Program-made: the position numbers and the translations under genes | Shown here: positions 1 to 8,996 of the stretch, in pieces | Numbering within the stretch: the first letter of the stretch is position 1 | How the letters are laid out: each line of letters opens with the position of its first letter | NCBI RefSeq assembly: GCF_029223585.1 | Contig: NZ_CP119424.1 | Coordinates: 2,075,192 to 2,139,191, forward strand | Source of the DNA: Photobacterium sp. DA100 | GTDB taxonomy: Bacteria > Pseudomonadota > Gammaproteobacteria > Enterobacterales > Vibrionaceae | Direction of reading: 5' to 3' | DNA length: 64,000 nucleotides | Notes under the pieces: model-generated | The model's database searches: none | Seen by the model: the letters and a program-made list of their open reading frames with translations, nothing else | Told to the model about the DNA's origin: nothing

Positions 1-449
1 CGTCATCGGCGCTGGCGGAAGACTTCTACAAGCAGGTGTTCCGCCCGCAGGCGTCGTCGGAAGAGATTGTGAAGGTAGGCCGTATCGCGGTGATCGTGCT
101 TTCTATCATTGCCCTTATGTTGGCGATGAACCCAGACAGCACGGTACTTGGCCTGGTGTCTTATGCTTGGGCGGGCTTTGGCGCGGCATTTGGCCCGGCA
201 TTGTTGATTAGCTTGTTCTGGAAACAGATGAACCGCAATGGCGCATTGGCCGGTATTGTGGTCGGTGCGATGACCGTGGTGATCTGGAAGCAGCTCAGCG
301 GCGGTATTTTCGACTTGTACGAAATTGTCCCAGGCTTTGTCTTTGCCACCATTGCGATTGTGGTGGTGAGCAAGATGACCGGTGGTGTCTCGCAAGACGT
401 TGCTGCACAGTTCGACACTTACCAGAAGAATCTCGTCGAGTTCAAGTAA
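1..449 (+). CDS. putP: Sodium/proline symporter PutP, C-terminal part (5' end outside window)
   Basis: The reading frame is open from base 3 and ends with TAA at 447-449, so only about the last 148 residues are present. The translation has three hydrophobic stretches separated by short charged loops and a polar tail. It matches my memory of the last helices of PutP, the solute:sodium symporter that imports proline with Na+ across the inner membrane. The apparent GTG start at 36 is internal: the same frame continues upstream with residues that read as normal PutP sequence. A rho-independent terminator follows directly. Family membership is clear; proline as substrate is inferred from resemblance only, since the substrate-binding helices lie outside the window. 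Confidence 0.85.
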   Translation, partial: SSALAEDFYKQVFRPQASSEEIVKVGRIAVIVLSIIALMLAMNPDSTVLGLVSYAWAGFGAAFGPALLISLFWKQMNRNGALAGIVVGAMTVVIWKQLSGGIFDLYEIVPGFVFATIAIVVVSKMTGGVSQDVAAQFDTYQKNLVEFK

Positions 450-477
450 TCCCCCGGGGTGATTGACTATCTCTAAG

Positions 478-508
478 GCGGCGTCTGTTTTCAGATGCCG
501 CTTTTTTA
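478..508 (+). terminator. Rho-independent terminator after putP
   Basis: GCGGCGTCTG (around 479-488) pairs with CAGATGCCGC (492-501) with one mismatch, followed by a run of six T. Confidence 0.85.
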
Positions 509-823
509 TGCCCTTGGCAGCTGCATCTTTATCCATCTTTTCAATGCCTTCTGGCTATAAATTCATGCTCTCAATGCAAAGGGATATTGCGCTCATGAAC
601 AGCGTGATGCTTATTCCGCATTTTCGTTTTTGACGAGATTAACGCGTTTCATTTCATTGCTTATCCCTCACAATTTATGGGCTTATTAATGCTATTGCTG
701 CCTTGCCTAAGCCTTTCCAGCTTGCGTGTCGGGATTCGGCCAATAGGTATGAACAGCCGTTTACTCACGGTGATGTATGGCGGTTGCGTAAGGTAGCTTG
801 GCGTGAATGGAATGGATAACATT
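509..823. other. Intergenic region before the chitinase
   Basis: About 315 bases between the putP terminator and the chitinase start. It must hold the chitinase promoter, but I could not pick out a convincing -35/-10 pair, operator or small ORF. Confidence 0.4.
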
Positions 824-2797
824 ATGAAAATAAATCAGAAAAAAGCAGTGTTAAAGACCAGTCTCACTCTTGCCCTTATTGGCATGGCAAGTGCGGCAGC
901 CAATGCCGAGCCCTATGAGATGTTGCTCAGTGATGTGCTGGCCGATGAACAAGCCATTATCGCAGAGCAGCCCGAAGGGCTGGCATTGGTGATGGAGTCG
1001 ATCCGGACGCTGGATAACGGGCGCGTCGAGGCGATTACCGTCGGCAACTCGAATAATCCGGAGAATGTCAAACGGGTCGAGTCGATTGTCAGTGAGCAGG
1101 ATTGGAACTTCCTCTTTGTTGAGCGCCACGCGCAATATACCTATCTCAATTTCCTCAAGGGCATCGGCAAGTTCCCGGCGTTTTGCGGGAATTATGATGA
1201 TGGCAGAGATGCCGAGGCGATTTGCCGTAAATCGCTGGCGACCATGTTTGCCCACTTTACCCAGGAGACGGGTGGGCATAATGCCTATAGCGAATATCCA
1301 GAGTGGCGCCAGGGGCTTTACTATTTGCGCGAGGTGGGCTGGAGCGAAGGCACTTCCGGCGGATACGGTATTTGTGATCCGGGCTTGTGGCAGGGTGAGG
1401 CCTATCCGTGCGGTCAGTTTGAAGATGGCTCCTACAAGAGCTACTTCGGCCGTGGTGCCAAGCAGCTCAGCTACAACTACAACTATGGTCCATTCTCCCA
1501 CGCCATCTATGGCAATGTCGAAAAGCTGCTCAACGAACCTGAGCTGGTGGCAGACTCTTGGCTTAATTTGGCCAGCGCCGTGTTCTTCTATCTTTACCCG
1601 CAGCCACCCAAACCCAGTATGTTGCATGTGCTCGACGGCACCTGGCAGCCGAACCAGGCTGATTTGAACGCCGGCCTGGTGCCCGGGTTCGGGGTGACCA
1701 CCATGATCATCAACGGCGGCGTTGAGTGCGGAGGGTCAAGTGAGCATATCCAGTCGCAAAACCGCATCGATTACTATCGTGAATTTGCCAAGTACCTCGA
1801 CGTACCTATTGCCGAGGGTGAAGTGTTAGGCTGCGCCAATATGCAGGCCTTCGATGCTGGCGGTGCCGGCGCACTCAACGTTCACTGGGAAGAAGACTGG
1901 GGTTGGACACCGGATACACCGACAGGCCAAACCTACAAGTGCCAGCTGGTGGCCTACCAAGGTCCATTTTCTGCCTTCGTCGAAGGGGACTACCGCAAGT
2001 GTGTCGAAGATAAATTCGATGTCAATATCATCAATGATCTCGAGGGCGTGCCGCCTACTGCTGATGCCGGGGGCGATATAACCCTGTTCTCGGATAATAC
2101 CCGGGTCACGCTTGACGGCAGCGGCTCGCATGATCCTTATGGTGAAATTGTCAGCTATCAATGGCAGCAGGTTTTGGGCAATACCCTTGAAATTGCCGCT
2201 GCCGATCAAGCGAAAGCTTCTGTCGTTGTGCCCAAGGTCGAGACGGAGACCCTGTACCATTTCGAGCTAACGGTGGTGGATGATGATGGCCAAACAGCAT
2301 CGGATACCATGACGATCACTGCGAAAGTCGTGCCGGATAATTTCCCGCCTACGGTCACGCTCGCCGGGCCGCAATCAGTGAAAGCCTCGGAGCCGGTTGT
2401 TATCACCGCGACCGTCGAGGACCCGGATGATACCGAGTTCAGCTTTAACTGGCGTGCGTCAAACGGTATCTCGCTGGATGTGGCTGAAGATAATCGCTCT
2501 GCCAGTTTTGTTGCACCTGTGGTTGAGAGTGAAACGACCGTTACGGTCTGGCTGGATGTTACGGATAGCGTCAATGAGCCCGTAACTGCCTCACACAACC
2601 TCGTCATCAAGCCGGCTTCAACCGGTGAATACCCGGCTTGGGAGCTGGGCAAGAATTATGTTGAAGGCGATCGGGTGACGAACTTGGGCGAGAACTATGA
2701 ATGTAAGGAATTCCCGTACAGTGGCTGGTGCGGTGTCGCTGAGGCCTACAAGCCAGGAGAGGGGCATGCATGGCAGGATGCCTGGACCAAGCTATAG
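824..2797 (+). CDS. Secreted GH19 chitinase with Ig/PKD-like repeats and a C-terminal chitin-binding module
   Basis: Glycoside hydrolase family 19 endochitinase, expected to cut beta-1,4 N-acetylglucosamine links in chitin outside the cell. The ATG at 824 gives a typical signal peptide (basic start, hydrophobic core, cut near ANA-EPY at about residue 28); the upstream in-frame GTG at 803 would put extra residues before it and is not preferred. The GH19 domain (about 85-330) shows FAHFTQETGG with the expected catalytic Glu148 and the signature YFGRGAKQLSYNYNYG. Two PKD/Ig-like beta domains follow (about 415-510 and 515-600, each opening with PPT), then an aromatic-rich CBM5/12-like module (about 610-657). 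It is monocistronic, with its own terminator. A porin gene lies next to it, but shared regulation is not visible. Confidence 0.9.
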   Translation: MKINQKKAVLKTSLTLALIGMASAAANAEPYEMLLSDVLADEQAIIAEQPEGLALVMESIRTLDNGRVEAITVGNSNNPENVKRVESIVSEQDWNFLFVERHAQYTYLNFLKGIGKFPAFCGNYDDGRDAEAICRKSLATMFAHFTQETGGHNAYSEYPEWRQGLYYLREVGWSEGTSGGYGICDPGLWQGEAYPCGQFEDGSYKSYFGRGAKQLSYNYNYGPFSHAIYGNVEKLLNEPELVADSWLNLASAVFFYLYPQPPKPSMLHVLDGTWQPNQADLNAGLVPGFGVTTMIINGGVECGGSSEHIQSQNRIDYYREFAKYLDVPIAEGEVLGCANMQAFDAGGAGALNVHWEEDWGWTPDTPTGQTYKCQLVAYQGPFSAFVEGDYRKCVEDKFDVNIINDLEGVPPTADAGGDITLFSDNTRVTLDGSGSHDPYGEIVSYQWQQVLGNTLEIAAADQAKASVVVPKVETETLYHFELTVVDDDGQTASDTMTITAKVVPDNFPPTVTLAGPQSVKASEPVVITATVEDPDDTEFSFNWRASNGISLDVAEDNRSASFVAPVVESETTVTVWLDVTDSVNEPVTASHNLVIKPASTGEYPAWELGKNYVEGDRVTNLGENYECKEFPYSGWCGVAEAYKPGEGHAWQDAWTKL

Positions 2798-2824
2798 CTG
2801 ATATGACTAGAAGCTGATATTTAT

Positions 2825-2856
2825 GCGGTGCTCAGCGCCTGAGTGCCGCTTCTTTA
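2825..2856 (+). terminator. Terminator after the chitinase
   Basis: GCGGTGCTCAG (2825-2835) pairs with CTGAGTGCCGC (2839-2849) through eleven pairs including two G-U wobbles, with a three-base loop, followed by TTCTTT. Confidence 0.65.
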
Positions 2857-3113
2857 TCTGAAGAGCAAAGTTTTGCTGGTATATTTGACTATAAAACGAG
2901 CACTTGAACGCAAAAGGGAAAAATAATTCTCGGTAGGTATGTTGTAGCTAAGCGATTGACTTTTTGGTGTTATTTTTATCTGGCTTAGTTTTTTTAACGC
3001 AAAATTCCGCTTACTCGTGTACTAGTTTGCTATTACATTGTTGCGGGGGTTCTGATAGTTTGTGCTGGTCACCACGCACTATTGTCAACACTATCACTAG
3101 AAGAACCTGTTCC
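2857..3113 (+). promoter_or_regulatory. Upstream region of the porin gene
   Basis: AT-rich leader of about 250 bases. TTGACT at 2956-2961 is a possible -35, but no well-spaced -10 follows, so the promoter is not resolved. The open frame from 2964 into the porin is not coding: it is Cys/Ser-rich and precedes the real signal peptide. Confidence 0.3.
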
Positions 3114-4223
3114 ATGAAGTTGAAAATTTCCTCTGCCATCATCTCCACACTTTTACTGGCTGGCCAGGCATCCGCCATTACTCTTTATGAAGATGAGCAA
3201 AATAAATTCGATGTCGGTGGCGTTTTTGTCCTCGACGCTTTCCAACCGGTCTGGGGCGAAGACGATATCTTCTCTGCCACCCGCAGTATCCTCAACCTGG
3301 GCTTTGAGCGCCAGCTGCAAGATGGCTGGACGCTGGATGCCAAGTTCGAGTGGGATCAATTTCTGAATAATCCGACGTCTGGCAGCAGCAACTTCCGTAA
3401 CCGCTTGGGCTACGTCACCATCAATAACGATGAGCTGGGTAGCCTGCGATTCGGTAAACAGTGGTCGGCATACCATGATGTTGCCCGTTACATGGATAAC
3501 CTGATCATCATCGACCCTGATGCGACACCGATTTACTCTGAAGGTACTGACGGCGGTTTCGCGGCAACGGGCCGCGGTGATAACCTGGTGGCTTACCGCT
3601 ACAGCAACAGCGGCGTGAATGTTTCGGCGCACTACGGTTTTACCAGCAACGGTGAATCCGGCAGCTTTGAAGATGAAAACAACCAAGTTCAAAGCGATAC
3701 GGTCAAGCGTGATTACAACTACGCGCTATCGACCAGCTACGACTTTGACTCGGGCCTGAGCTTGGGTGTGGCTTACCTGGAAAACAAGGTTGAAGTTGCG
3801 CAGGCCTCTGAGGTTAACGGCTTGGAAGACGGCGACAAGCAAACAGCATTGACTGTTGGCGGTCAGTATGTTGCTGGTGGCCTGAAGGTGGCAGCGGTTT
3901 ACACCAAGGGTGAAAATATCCACAAAGCGGGCCTACAGGGCGGTCCTCGCGCAGAATGGGCAGATGCCAACGCAGTAGACGTCTATGCGCACTACGCGTT
4001 TGGATCAGGCCTGCGTCCGTACGCTTATGCTTCACACGTTGATTTCGACGGTGAAAATGGCGTAGATGGTGACCGCCAGGTATATGCAGTGGGTTTGTCT
4101 TACGCCTTCACGCCGAAAACCGTGCTGTCTTTCGAAGCCAAGCGAAACGAGCTGAACGAGTTCAGTGGTGAGCCTGGCCGTACCGATAACGGCGGTGGTT
4201 TCAACTTCGCGTACGTATTCTAA
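3114..4223 (+). CDS. General outer-membrane porin (Gram-negative porin family)
   Basis: A 369-residue trimeric-type porin for passive diffusion of small hydrophilic solutes through the outer membrane. The start at 3114 is set by the signal peptide (MKLKISSAIIS..., cut after GQASA near residue 21); an upstream in-frame start at 2964 gives no sensible leader. The mature protein alternates amphipathic strands rich in Tyr, Gly and Asp, contains the family-like stretch LGSLRFGKQWSAY, and ends in Phe (FAYVF), the usual C-terminal signature for outer-membrane assembly. It resembles OmpC/OmpU-type porins of Vibrionaceae. Its position next to a chitinase raises the thought of a chitoporin, but nothing in the sequence demands that. 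Confidence 0.85.
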   Translation: MKLKISSAIISTLLLAGQASAITLYEDEQNKFDVGGVFVLDAFQPVWGEDDIFSATRSILNLGFERQLQDGWTLDAKFEWDQFLNNPTSGSSNFRNRLGYVTINNDELGSLRFGKQWSAYHDVARYMDNLIIIDPDATPIYSEGTDGGFAATGRGDNLVAYRYSNSGVNVSAHYGFTSNGESGSFEDENNQVQSDTVKRDYNYALSTSYDFDSGLSLGVAYLENKVEVAQASEVNGLEDGDKQTALTVGGQYVAGGLKVAAVYTKGENIHKAGLQGGPRAEWADANAVDVYAHYAFGSGLRPYAYASHVDFDGENGVDGDRQVYAVGLSYAFTPKTVLSFEAKRNELNEFSGEPGRTDNGGGFNFAYVF

Positions 4224-4247
4224 TTCTGCTTTCAAGCACTAATAAAA

Positions 4248-4272
4248 GGCTGGCATGGTTGCCAGCCTTTTT
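4248..4272. terminator. Bidirectional terminator between porin and sdaA
   Basis: GGCTGGCA (4248-4255) and TGCCAGCC (4260-4267) with a 4-base loop, T5 on the right and A4 on the left, so it can serve both converging genes. Confidence 0.9.
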
Positions 4273-4279
4273 CATGCCG

Positions 4280-5650
4280 CTATTCGCATGGAGGAGCCAG
4301 GTGGATCATCGCCAGGCCGCCGAGTGAGGTTTCGCGGTATTTCTTGTTCATGTCCTTGCCGGTTTGGTACATGGTATCAATCACCTTGTCGAGCGAGATG
4401 CGCGATTTGCTGTTGCGCTTGAGGGCCATGCGCGAGGCGTTGATCGCTTTCATTGCGCCCATGGCATTGCGCTCGATACAAGGGATCTGAACCAAGCCGC
4501 CAATGGGGTCACAAGTCATGCCCAGCGAGTGCTCCATGGCAATTTCAGCCGCCATGCAGATCTGCTCGTTGCTGCCGCCGCGGATCGCCGTCAGGCCGGC
4601 TGCCGCCATTGAGGATGACACACCAATTTCACCCTGGCAGCCCACCTCTGCACCGGAAATAGACGCATTCATCTTGTACAGCATGCCGATGGCGGCGGAT
4701 ACCGCAAGGAAGTCTTTGATTTGCTTGCCATTAAGCTCGTGGATGAACTTGTTGTAGTACATCAGTACAGCTGGGATCACTCCTGCCGCCCCGTTGGTTG
4801 GCGAGGTAACGACCTGGCCACCGGCGGCATTTTCTTCGCTGACGGCAAAGGCAAACACGTTTACCCAATCCAGGACCACCATAGGATCGTTCTCGATCTC
4901 TTGGTTGGACTCGAGCTTCTTCAGCAGTGCCGGGGCGCGGCGTACCACATGCAGGCCACCTTCCAGTATACCTTCGGTCTCAAAACCGCGGGCCATGCAG
5001 TTCGCCATCACCTGCCAGATCTGGTTTGCCTTGGCATCCAGCTCTTCCTGGCTGCGGAAGGCTAGCTCATTGCGCAGGAACATGGCGCCAATACTTATCC
5101 CCTCTCGCTCGGTGATTCTGAGGATATCTTCCGCCGAGTTGAATGCGAAAGGTACCTTGACTTCGCTGGTGGCTTTGCCGTTTTGTAGCTCGTCGGCAGT
5201 AGCAATGAAACCACCGCCTATCGAGTAGTAGGTCTCGATAAATAGCTGCTTGCCTGCGTGGTCGAAGGCGGTAATGGTCATGCCGTTTTCATGCAACGGC
5301 AGATTATCACTGTGAAACAGCATGTCGGTATCGACATTGAAAGCGATGAGCTTTTTACCCGCCAGTAGCAAGGTTCTGTTGGCAATCCCATCGGCCATCG
5401 CTTGGTTGGCGGCCTGGATATCAATCGCATCGGGCTTGTTGTGCATCAACCCCAGGATTGATGCTCGGTCGGTGTGGTGGCCTTTGCCTGTTAGCGACAA
5501 AGAGCCGTACAGATCCACTTGTACCCGGGCCACATCGTCCAGCATGCCATCCACTTTCTGGCAGAAATCAAAACCGGCCAGCATCGGCCCGTTGGTGTGG
5601 GAGCTGGACGGGCCTACACCCACTTTGTAGATATCAAAAATAGATAGCAT
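4280..5650 (-). CDS. sdaA: L-serine dehydratase (L-serine ammonia-lyase), single-chain iron-sulfur type
   Basis: Converts L-serine to pyruvate and ammonia in the cytoplasm using a [4Fe-4S] cluster. The 456-residue length fits the single-chain SdaA/SdaB family. It opens with MLSIFDIYKVGVGPSSSHT, the conserved beta-domain start, and keeps the C-terminal cysteine motifs VGCQGEIGVSSSMAA and CDPIGGLVQIPC that hold the cluster. The start is supported by AAGGAAAG just upstream. SdaA and SdaB cannot be told apart here, and no serine transporter is adjacent. The gene is convergent with the porin and divergent from the subtilase-like gene. A perfect 15-bp inverted repeat about 120 bp upstream of the ATG may take part in its control. 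Confidence 0.95.
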   Translation of the reverse strand: MLSIFDIYKVGVGPSSSHTNGPMLAGFDFCQKVDGMLDDVARVQVDLYGSLSLTGKGHHTDRASILGLMHNKPDAIDIQAANQAMADGIANRTLLLAGKKLIAFNVDTDMLFHSDNLPLHENGMTITAFDHAGKQLFIETYYSIGGGFIATADELQNGKATSEVKVPFAFNSAEDILRITEREGISIGAMFLRNELAFRSQEELDAKANQIWQVMANCMARGFETEGILEGGLHVVRRAPALLKKLESNQEIENDPMVVLDWVNVFAFAVSEENAAGGQVVTSPTNGAAGVIPAVLMYYNKFIHELNGKQIKDFLAVSAAIGMLYKMNASISGAEVGCQGEIGVSSSMAAAGLTAIRGGSNEQICMAAEIAMEHSLGMTCDPIGGLVQIPCIERNAMGAMKAINASRMALKRNSKSRISLDKVIDTMYQTGKDMNKKYRETSLGGLAMIHLAPPCE

Positions 5651-5771
5651 GGTCTTTCCTTAAAAAATCACATCTATTAATAAGTTTGGCAGAAAGAAAC
5701 AAGCCGACACGGGAAAAGCAGGAAAAAACCGAAACAATAGTAGGAAATTGGCTAGAACATTGAGAGAGAAA

Positions 5772-5803
5772 AGAATAAGAGACAAAAATTTGTCTCTTAT
5801 TCT
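5772..5803. repeat. Perfect 15-bp inverted repeat in the sdaA/subtilase intergenic region
   Basis: AGAATAAGAGACAAA (5772-5786) and its exact reverse complement (5789-5803) are separated by two bases. It lies between divergent genes, so it is more likely an operator or cruciform than a terminator. The rest of 5651-5996 is AT-rich with no other clear signal. Confidence 0.7.
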
Positions 5804-5996
5804 ATTTTCATCAATTGTTGAATTTGTATTTTCTCGGTGAATGGTTTGAGGTTTCTTGTTTGATATAGAAGTTATTTTCTGAAAGGTGATCCCAAAATTA
5901 TTAATTTATTTTGATGGCTAATTCTAAAAGTTATTAATTTAAATCAAGCGACAAAACGCTTGGTGGGAATGATAATAACATAACTAGGAATATATC

Positions 5997-7811
5997 ATGG
6001 AAATAAAGAAAACCTTTTGCTCCTATATTGCAGCGTCAATAATTTGTTCTTTATATTCAATGTCAGTGACAGGGGCTGAACCGGAAAATATTGCCTCGCC
6101 TGACTTTGCCTTTGCTAATACCAGCTTGACCTATGGCGATAACGGCTACCAGGAAGATCCGCTGGGGATGATCAGAGCGTTTGACGGAAACCCTTATACT
6201 TCATGGCACCCCGCTCTTCGCAAGGACTCTTGGCTTGGGCAGCTGTTTCCCGAAGCCATGGCGGTAACGGGGTATTCAGTCAAAGGCAATATTGAACATT
6301 TTAAAATTCAGGCTAGTCACGATGGGATTGCTTGGCAAACCCTCGATACCCAGCGTGAGCAAACCATCAGCTCGCAACTAACCTACTTTACAATACCGGA
6401 AGAAAAGGTAGGGGCTTATCAGTATTATCGCCTATATACCATTGGGGATAATTATTCAGCCAATATAAATATGCTTGAACTATATGGCCATCGCGGAGAA
6501 AGCAGTGGTGGTGTGCCTGAAGATGTTACGATGCCGCAGTTTGCCTCTGCCAGTTCCAATGCCTGGGTTATGACAGATACGGCCTTTGAATATTTACCGA
6601 ACCTTCACACCTTGGCATTCGATAATATTAGCGGCGGTTATAACTTTTCGGAAAATACCTATTGGCGCCCCGTTAGCCAGGATAATGAATGGTTGGCTCA
6701 GTCATTTACTCGTCCTCAGCGAATTGTCAGTTATACCCTTGAGGCCCCCTCGCAATACATGGCCCCAGAGCACTGGTTGCTGCAGGCCAGTATTGACGGC
6801 AGTACATGGTTGACGCTGGATGAACGCCAGAACCAGGAGCTGGGAAAGGAAAAGCAAAGCTACGAGATAGCATTTGAGCAGCAGGGCAGCTACCCATACT
6901 ACCGTTTGTATTTCCCCTCTAATGTGAAACCGATTGGGGTCAGTGAAGTTGAACTGCTAGCGGCCGGTGCGACAGCCGCGCCCGTGCCACAGGATGATGC
7001 GGTGATGGTGGTGATCAGGGATGCGTTTGGCGACGCGCCATGGTACGAGGAAGGCTCGCACGGTGGCTTTGTCATGGCCATTGCCCAAGGTCACTACAAT
7101 GCTGAGTTGGATGTGGATGAGAGTGTCGAGTTCCGGACATCCAACATCAATGATGACAGGCGCGACAGTGCGCCGATAGATCTGTCCGAAGAGGCTTTTA
7201 AGGCCGATGTCATCAATATGAGCTCCAGTAGTACGACCTATGATGCCGGCAAGAAAGCGGTTAAATCGCTCAATGACTATTACCCGCAGCAGCCGCTCAA
7301 AATTACCTCGGCTGGTAATGCCTCGACGGTCTGCACTGCTGAAGCGGCTGAACTGGGTCGCCAGGTGGGATTGAGTGCCTCCGCGCTGGAAGCGCACTTT
7401 GCTGGTGTCCCCCAGTCCGAGTGGGAGCACTATTACAAAGCCTGTGATATGACGGTCGTGGCAGCCATCGATGCGCAGCAAGAGGAGAGCTGGATTGTCG
7501 TGGCGGGCTATCTGGGTGATCCGGACCGCCCACAAAAGCCGCTGGGGATCCTGAAAGACCGCGGAGTTGTCGCCCCCTATAAGATTGATGGCCGCGACGG
7601 CACCAGCTTTTCGGCCCCCTATGTGAGCGCGCTGGCTGCCATGATACTGCAACGCGCCCCCGAGCTAACGGCAAGTGAGGTTGCGGCAATCATATTCGCC
7701 ACCGCTGACGATCTGGGTGAGCCCGGGGTCGATGAGGTATGGGGGCACGGACGCGTCAATCCTGCAAGAGCGATGCAATATATGGACGAGCAGGGATACG
7801 GATACCCTTAA
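5997..7811 (+). CDS. Secreted subtilase-like (S8) protein with two N-terminal discoidin-like domains
   Basis: A 604-residue exported protein. Residues 1-27 form a signal peptide (cut near VTGAEP). Two F5/8-type-C/discoidin-like domains follow (about 30-165 and 180-320), each with 'RAFDGNPYTSWHP' or 'AFDNISGGYNFSENTYWRP' openings and 'YYRLY' endings; such domains usually bind glycans or surfaces. From about 335 the sequence follows a subtilisin pattern: candidate Asp342 in VVIRDAFGD, His355 in SHGGFVMAIAQG, Asn441 in ITSAGN (oxyanion) and Ser537 in GTSFSAPYVSALAA. The Asp-His distance is only 13 residues, far shorter than in normal subtilases, so activity is uncertain. No propeptide is evident. 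The start is supported by AGGA seven bases upstream. It is monocistronic with a strong terminator. Substrate unknown. Confidence 0.75.
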   Translation: MEIKKTFCSYIAASIICSLYSMSVTGAEPENIASPDFAFANTSLTYGDNGYQEDPLGMIRAFDGNPYTSWHPALRKDSWLGQLFPEAMAVTGYSVKGNIEHFKIQASHDGIAWQTLDTQREQTISSQLTYFTIPEEKVGAYQYYRLYTIGDNYSANINMLELYGHRGESSGGVPEDVTMPQFASASSNAWVMTDTAFEYLPNLHTLAFDNISGGYNFSENTYWRPVSQDNEWLAQSFTRPQRIVSYTLEAPSQYMAPEHWLLQASIDGSTWLTLDERQNQELGKEKQSYEIAFEQQGSYPYYRLYFPSNVKPIGVSEVELLAAGATAAPVPQDDAVMVVIRDAFGDAPWYEEGSHGGFVMAIAQGHYNAELDVDESVEFRTSNINDDRRDSAPIDLSEEAFKADVINMSSSSTTYDAGKKAVKSLNDYYPQQPLKITSAGNASTVCTAEAAELGRQVGLSASALEAHFAGVPQSEWEHYYKACDMTVVAAIDAQQEESWIVVAGYLGDPDRPQKPLGILKDRGVVAPYKIDGRDGTSFSAPYVSALAAMILQRAPELTASEVAAIIFATADDLGEPGVDEVWGHGRVNPARAMQYMDEQGYGYP

Positions 7812-7817
7812 TAGTGA

Positions 7818-7841
7818 GGCGGCCTAATGGCCGCCTTTTTT
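7818..7841 (+). terminator. Terminator after the subtilase-like gene
   Basis: GGCGGCC TAAT GGCCGCC (7818-7835) followed by six T. Confidence 0.9.
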
Positions 7842-7865
7842 CGCTGTTCAGCGCCTAATTACGGA

Positions 7866-8996
7866 TCAATGATCAAGGAACAGGTAGTTCTGCCAGCTTT
7901 TCATTCTGATCAGGACTTTGCGCATTACCGAGACATGTTCGAAGCTATCGGAATAGACCGCTATTTCGACATTGGCCCCTTGTGGCAATTGATACTCACT
8001 GAGGTCATCGTTGATTTTCAGTTTGACCAGGGGGCGTCCCTGGCGCAGCAGCAAATCGCTGCCGTAAAGCACTCCCGCGGCCTGGATCTGGCTTTCGCCG
8101 ATAGCCGGCAACACTTCGACCACCTCGCCCTGGAAGGTTTTGCCGGGCAAGGCCCGGAAAATAAAGTCGGCCTTGAAGCCGGGGCGCAGTCTTAGTAAGG
8201 AGTTCTGCCTGAACGCGCCGATAAAGTACTGCTCTTCCTGGTGGACAAACGTCATCACCGGTTTGAGTGGCAGCGGGACGGCCATCATGCCGGGCCGCAA
8301 TGTTACTTGGGTGACATAGCCGGCGGTAGGGGCATGAACTACGGTTTCCTCAAGGTTGAATTGGGCCTGGATAAGCTGGGCGCGGACCTTGGCGATAGCG
8401 GTGTTTTCACCCATGATCTGTGACTCGTAGGCCAACTTGGCACGTTGCTCTTCTGCCCTCGCCGCAGACAGTGACGCCTCCGCGCTGCGGTAGAACTGGC
8501 GGCGGTTATCCACTTCCGATTTGGTAAAGGCACCGCGCTTGTAGCCTTTCTCGTAGCGCTGGTATTGGCTCAGGGTCCTATCCCGTTCGGCGATTGCCCG
8601 TTCCGTGCTGGCTTTGGCCGCATGGTAAGCCGCCTCTAGGCCCATGACATTTTGTTTCGCTTCGGCCAACGCCGCTAATTGTAACTGGACCTCGGCTTCA
8701 TACGGCGTGGGATCGACACGGAACAGGATATCGCCCTTTTTGATAGGTGTATTGGCGACAACCGGTACCTCGACCACTTTGCCCCTTACGCCGGGGACTA
8801 TCGGGGTGGTGACGAAAAACTGCCCGCCCATGTTGCTGTGCGGGTGGTTGTAGTTCATCAGTAGAATCAAGGCTCCGATGAGAATAATGCCGCCAAGTAC
8901 TGCCGTCGGTACCGTCCACTTGTTGAGCGGGATATTGAAGATCTTGAACACCGCAATACACAGGGCGGCGTAGGTCAGAATAAGTAATAGATCCAT
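7866..8996 (-). CDS. HlyD/EmrA-family membrane fusion protein (YiaV/YibH-like)
   Basis: A 376-residue inner-membrane-anchored periplasmic adaptor. Two hydrophobic segments lie at the N-terminus (about 4-23 and 28-48). Then comes a biotinyl-lipoyl-like half (VVEVPVVANTPIKKGDILFRVDP), an alpha-helical coiled hairpin rich in Ala/Glu/Arg (about 95-215), the second lipoyl half (VVHAPTAGYVTQVTLRPG) and a beta-barrel region. Its start overlaps the stop of the DUF3302 gene as TAATG, so the two are translationally coupled. The same pair occurs in Escherichia coli as yiaV-yiaW and yibH-yibI. No pump gene of the MFS, ABC or RND type is adjacent, so the transported compound and partner are unknown. Confidence 0.85.
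   Translation of the reverse strand: MDLLLILTYAALCIAVFKIFNIPLNKWTVPTAVLGGIILIGALILLMNYNHPHSNMGGQFFVTTPIVPGVRGKVVEVPVVANTPIKKGDILFRVDPTPYEAEVQLQLAALAEAKQNVMGLEAAYHAAKASTERAIAERDRTLSQYQRYEKGYKRGAFTKSEVDNRRQFYRSAEASLSAARAEEQRAKLAYESQIMGENTAIAKVRAQLIQAQFNLEETVVHAPTAGYVTQVTLRPGMMAVPLPLKPVMTFVHQEEQYFIGAFRQNSLLRLRPGFKADFIFRALPGKTFQGEVVEVLPAIGESQIQAAGVLYGSDLLLRQGRPLVKLKINDDLSEYQLPQGANVEIAVYSDSFEHVSVMRKVLIRMKSWQNYLFLDH

Noticed and set aside
3114..4223. Porin as a dedicated chitoporin
   Set aside because: It sits next to a chitinase, but the sequence fits general porins and no shared promoter or operon links them.
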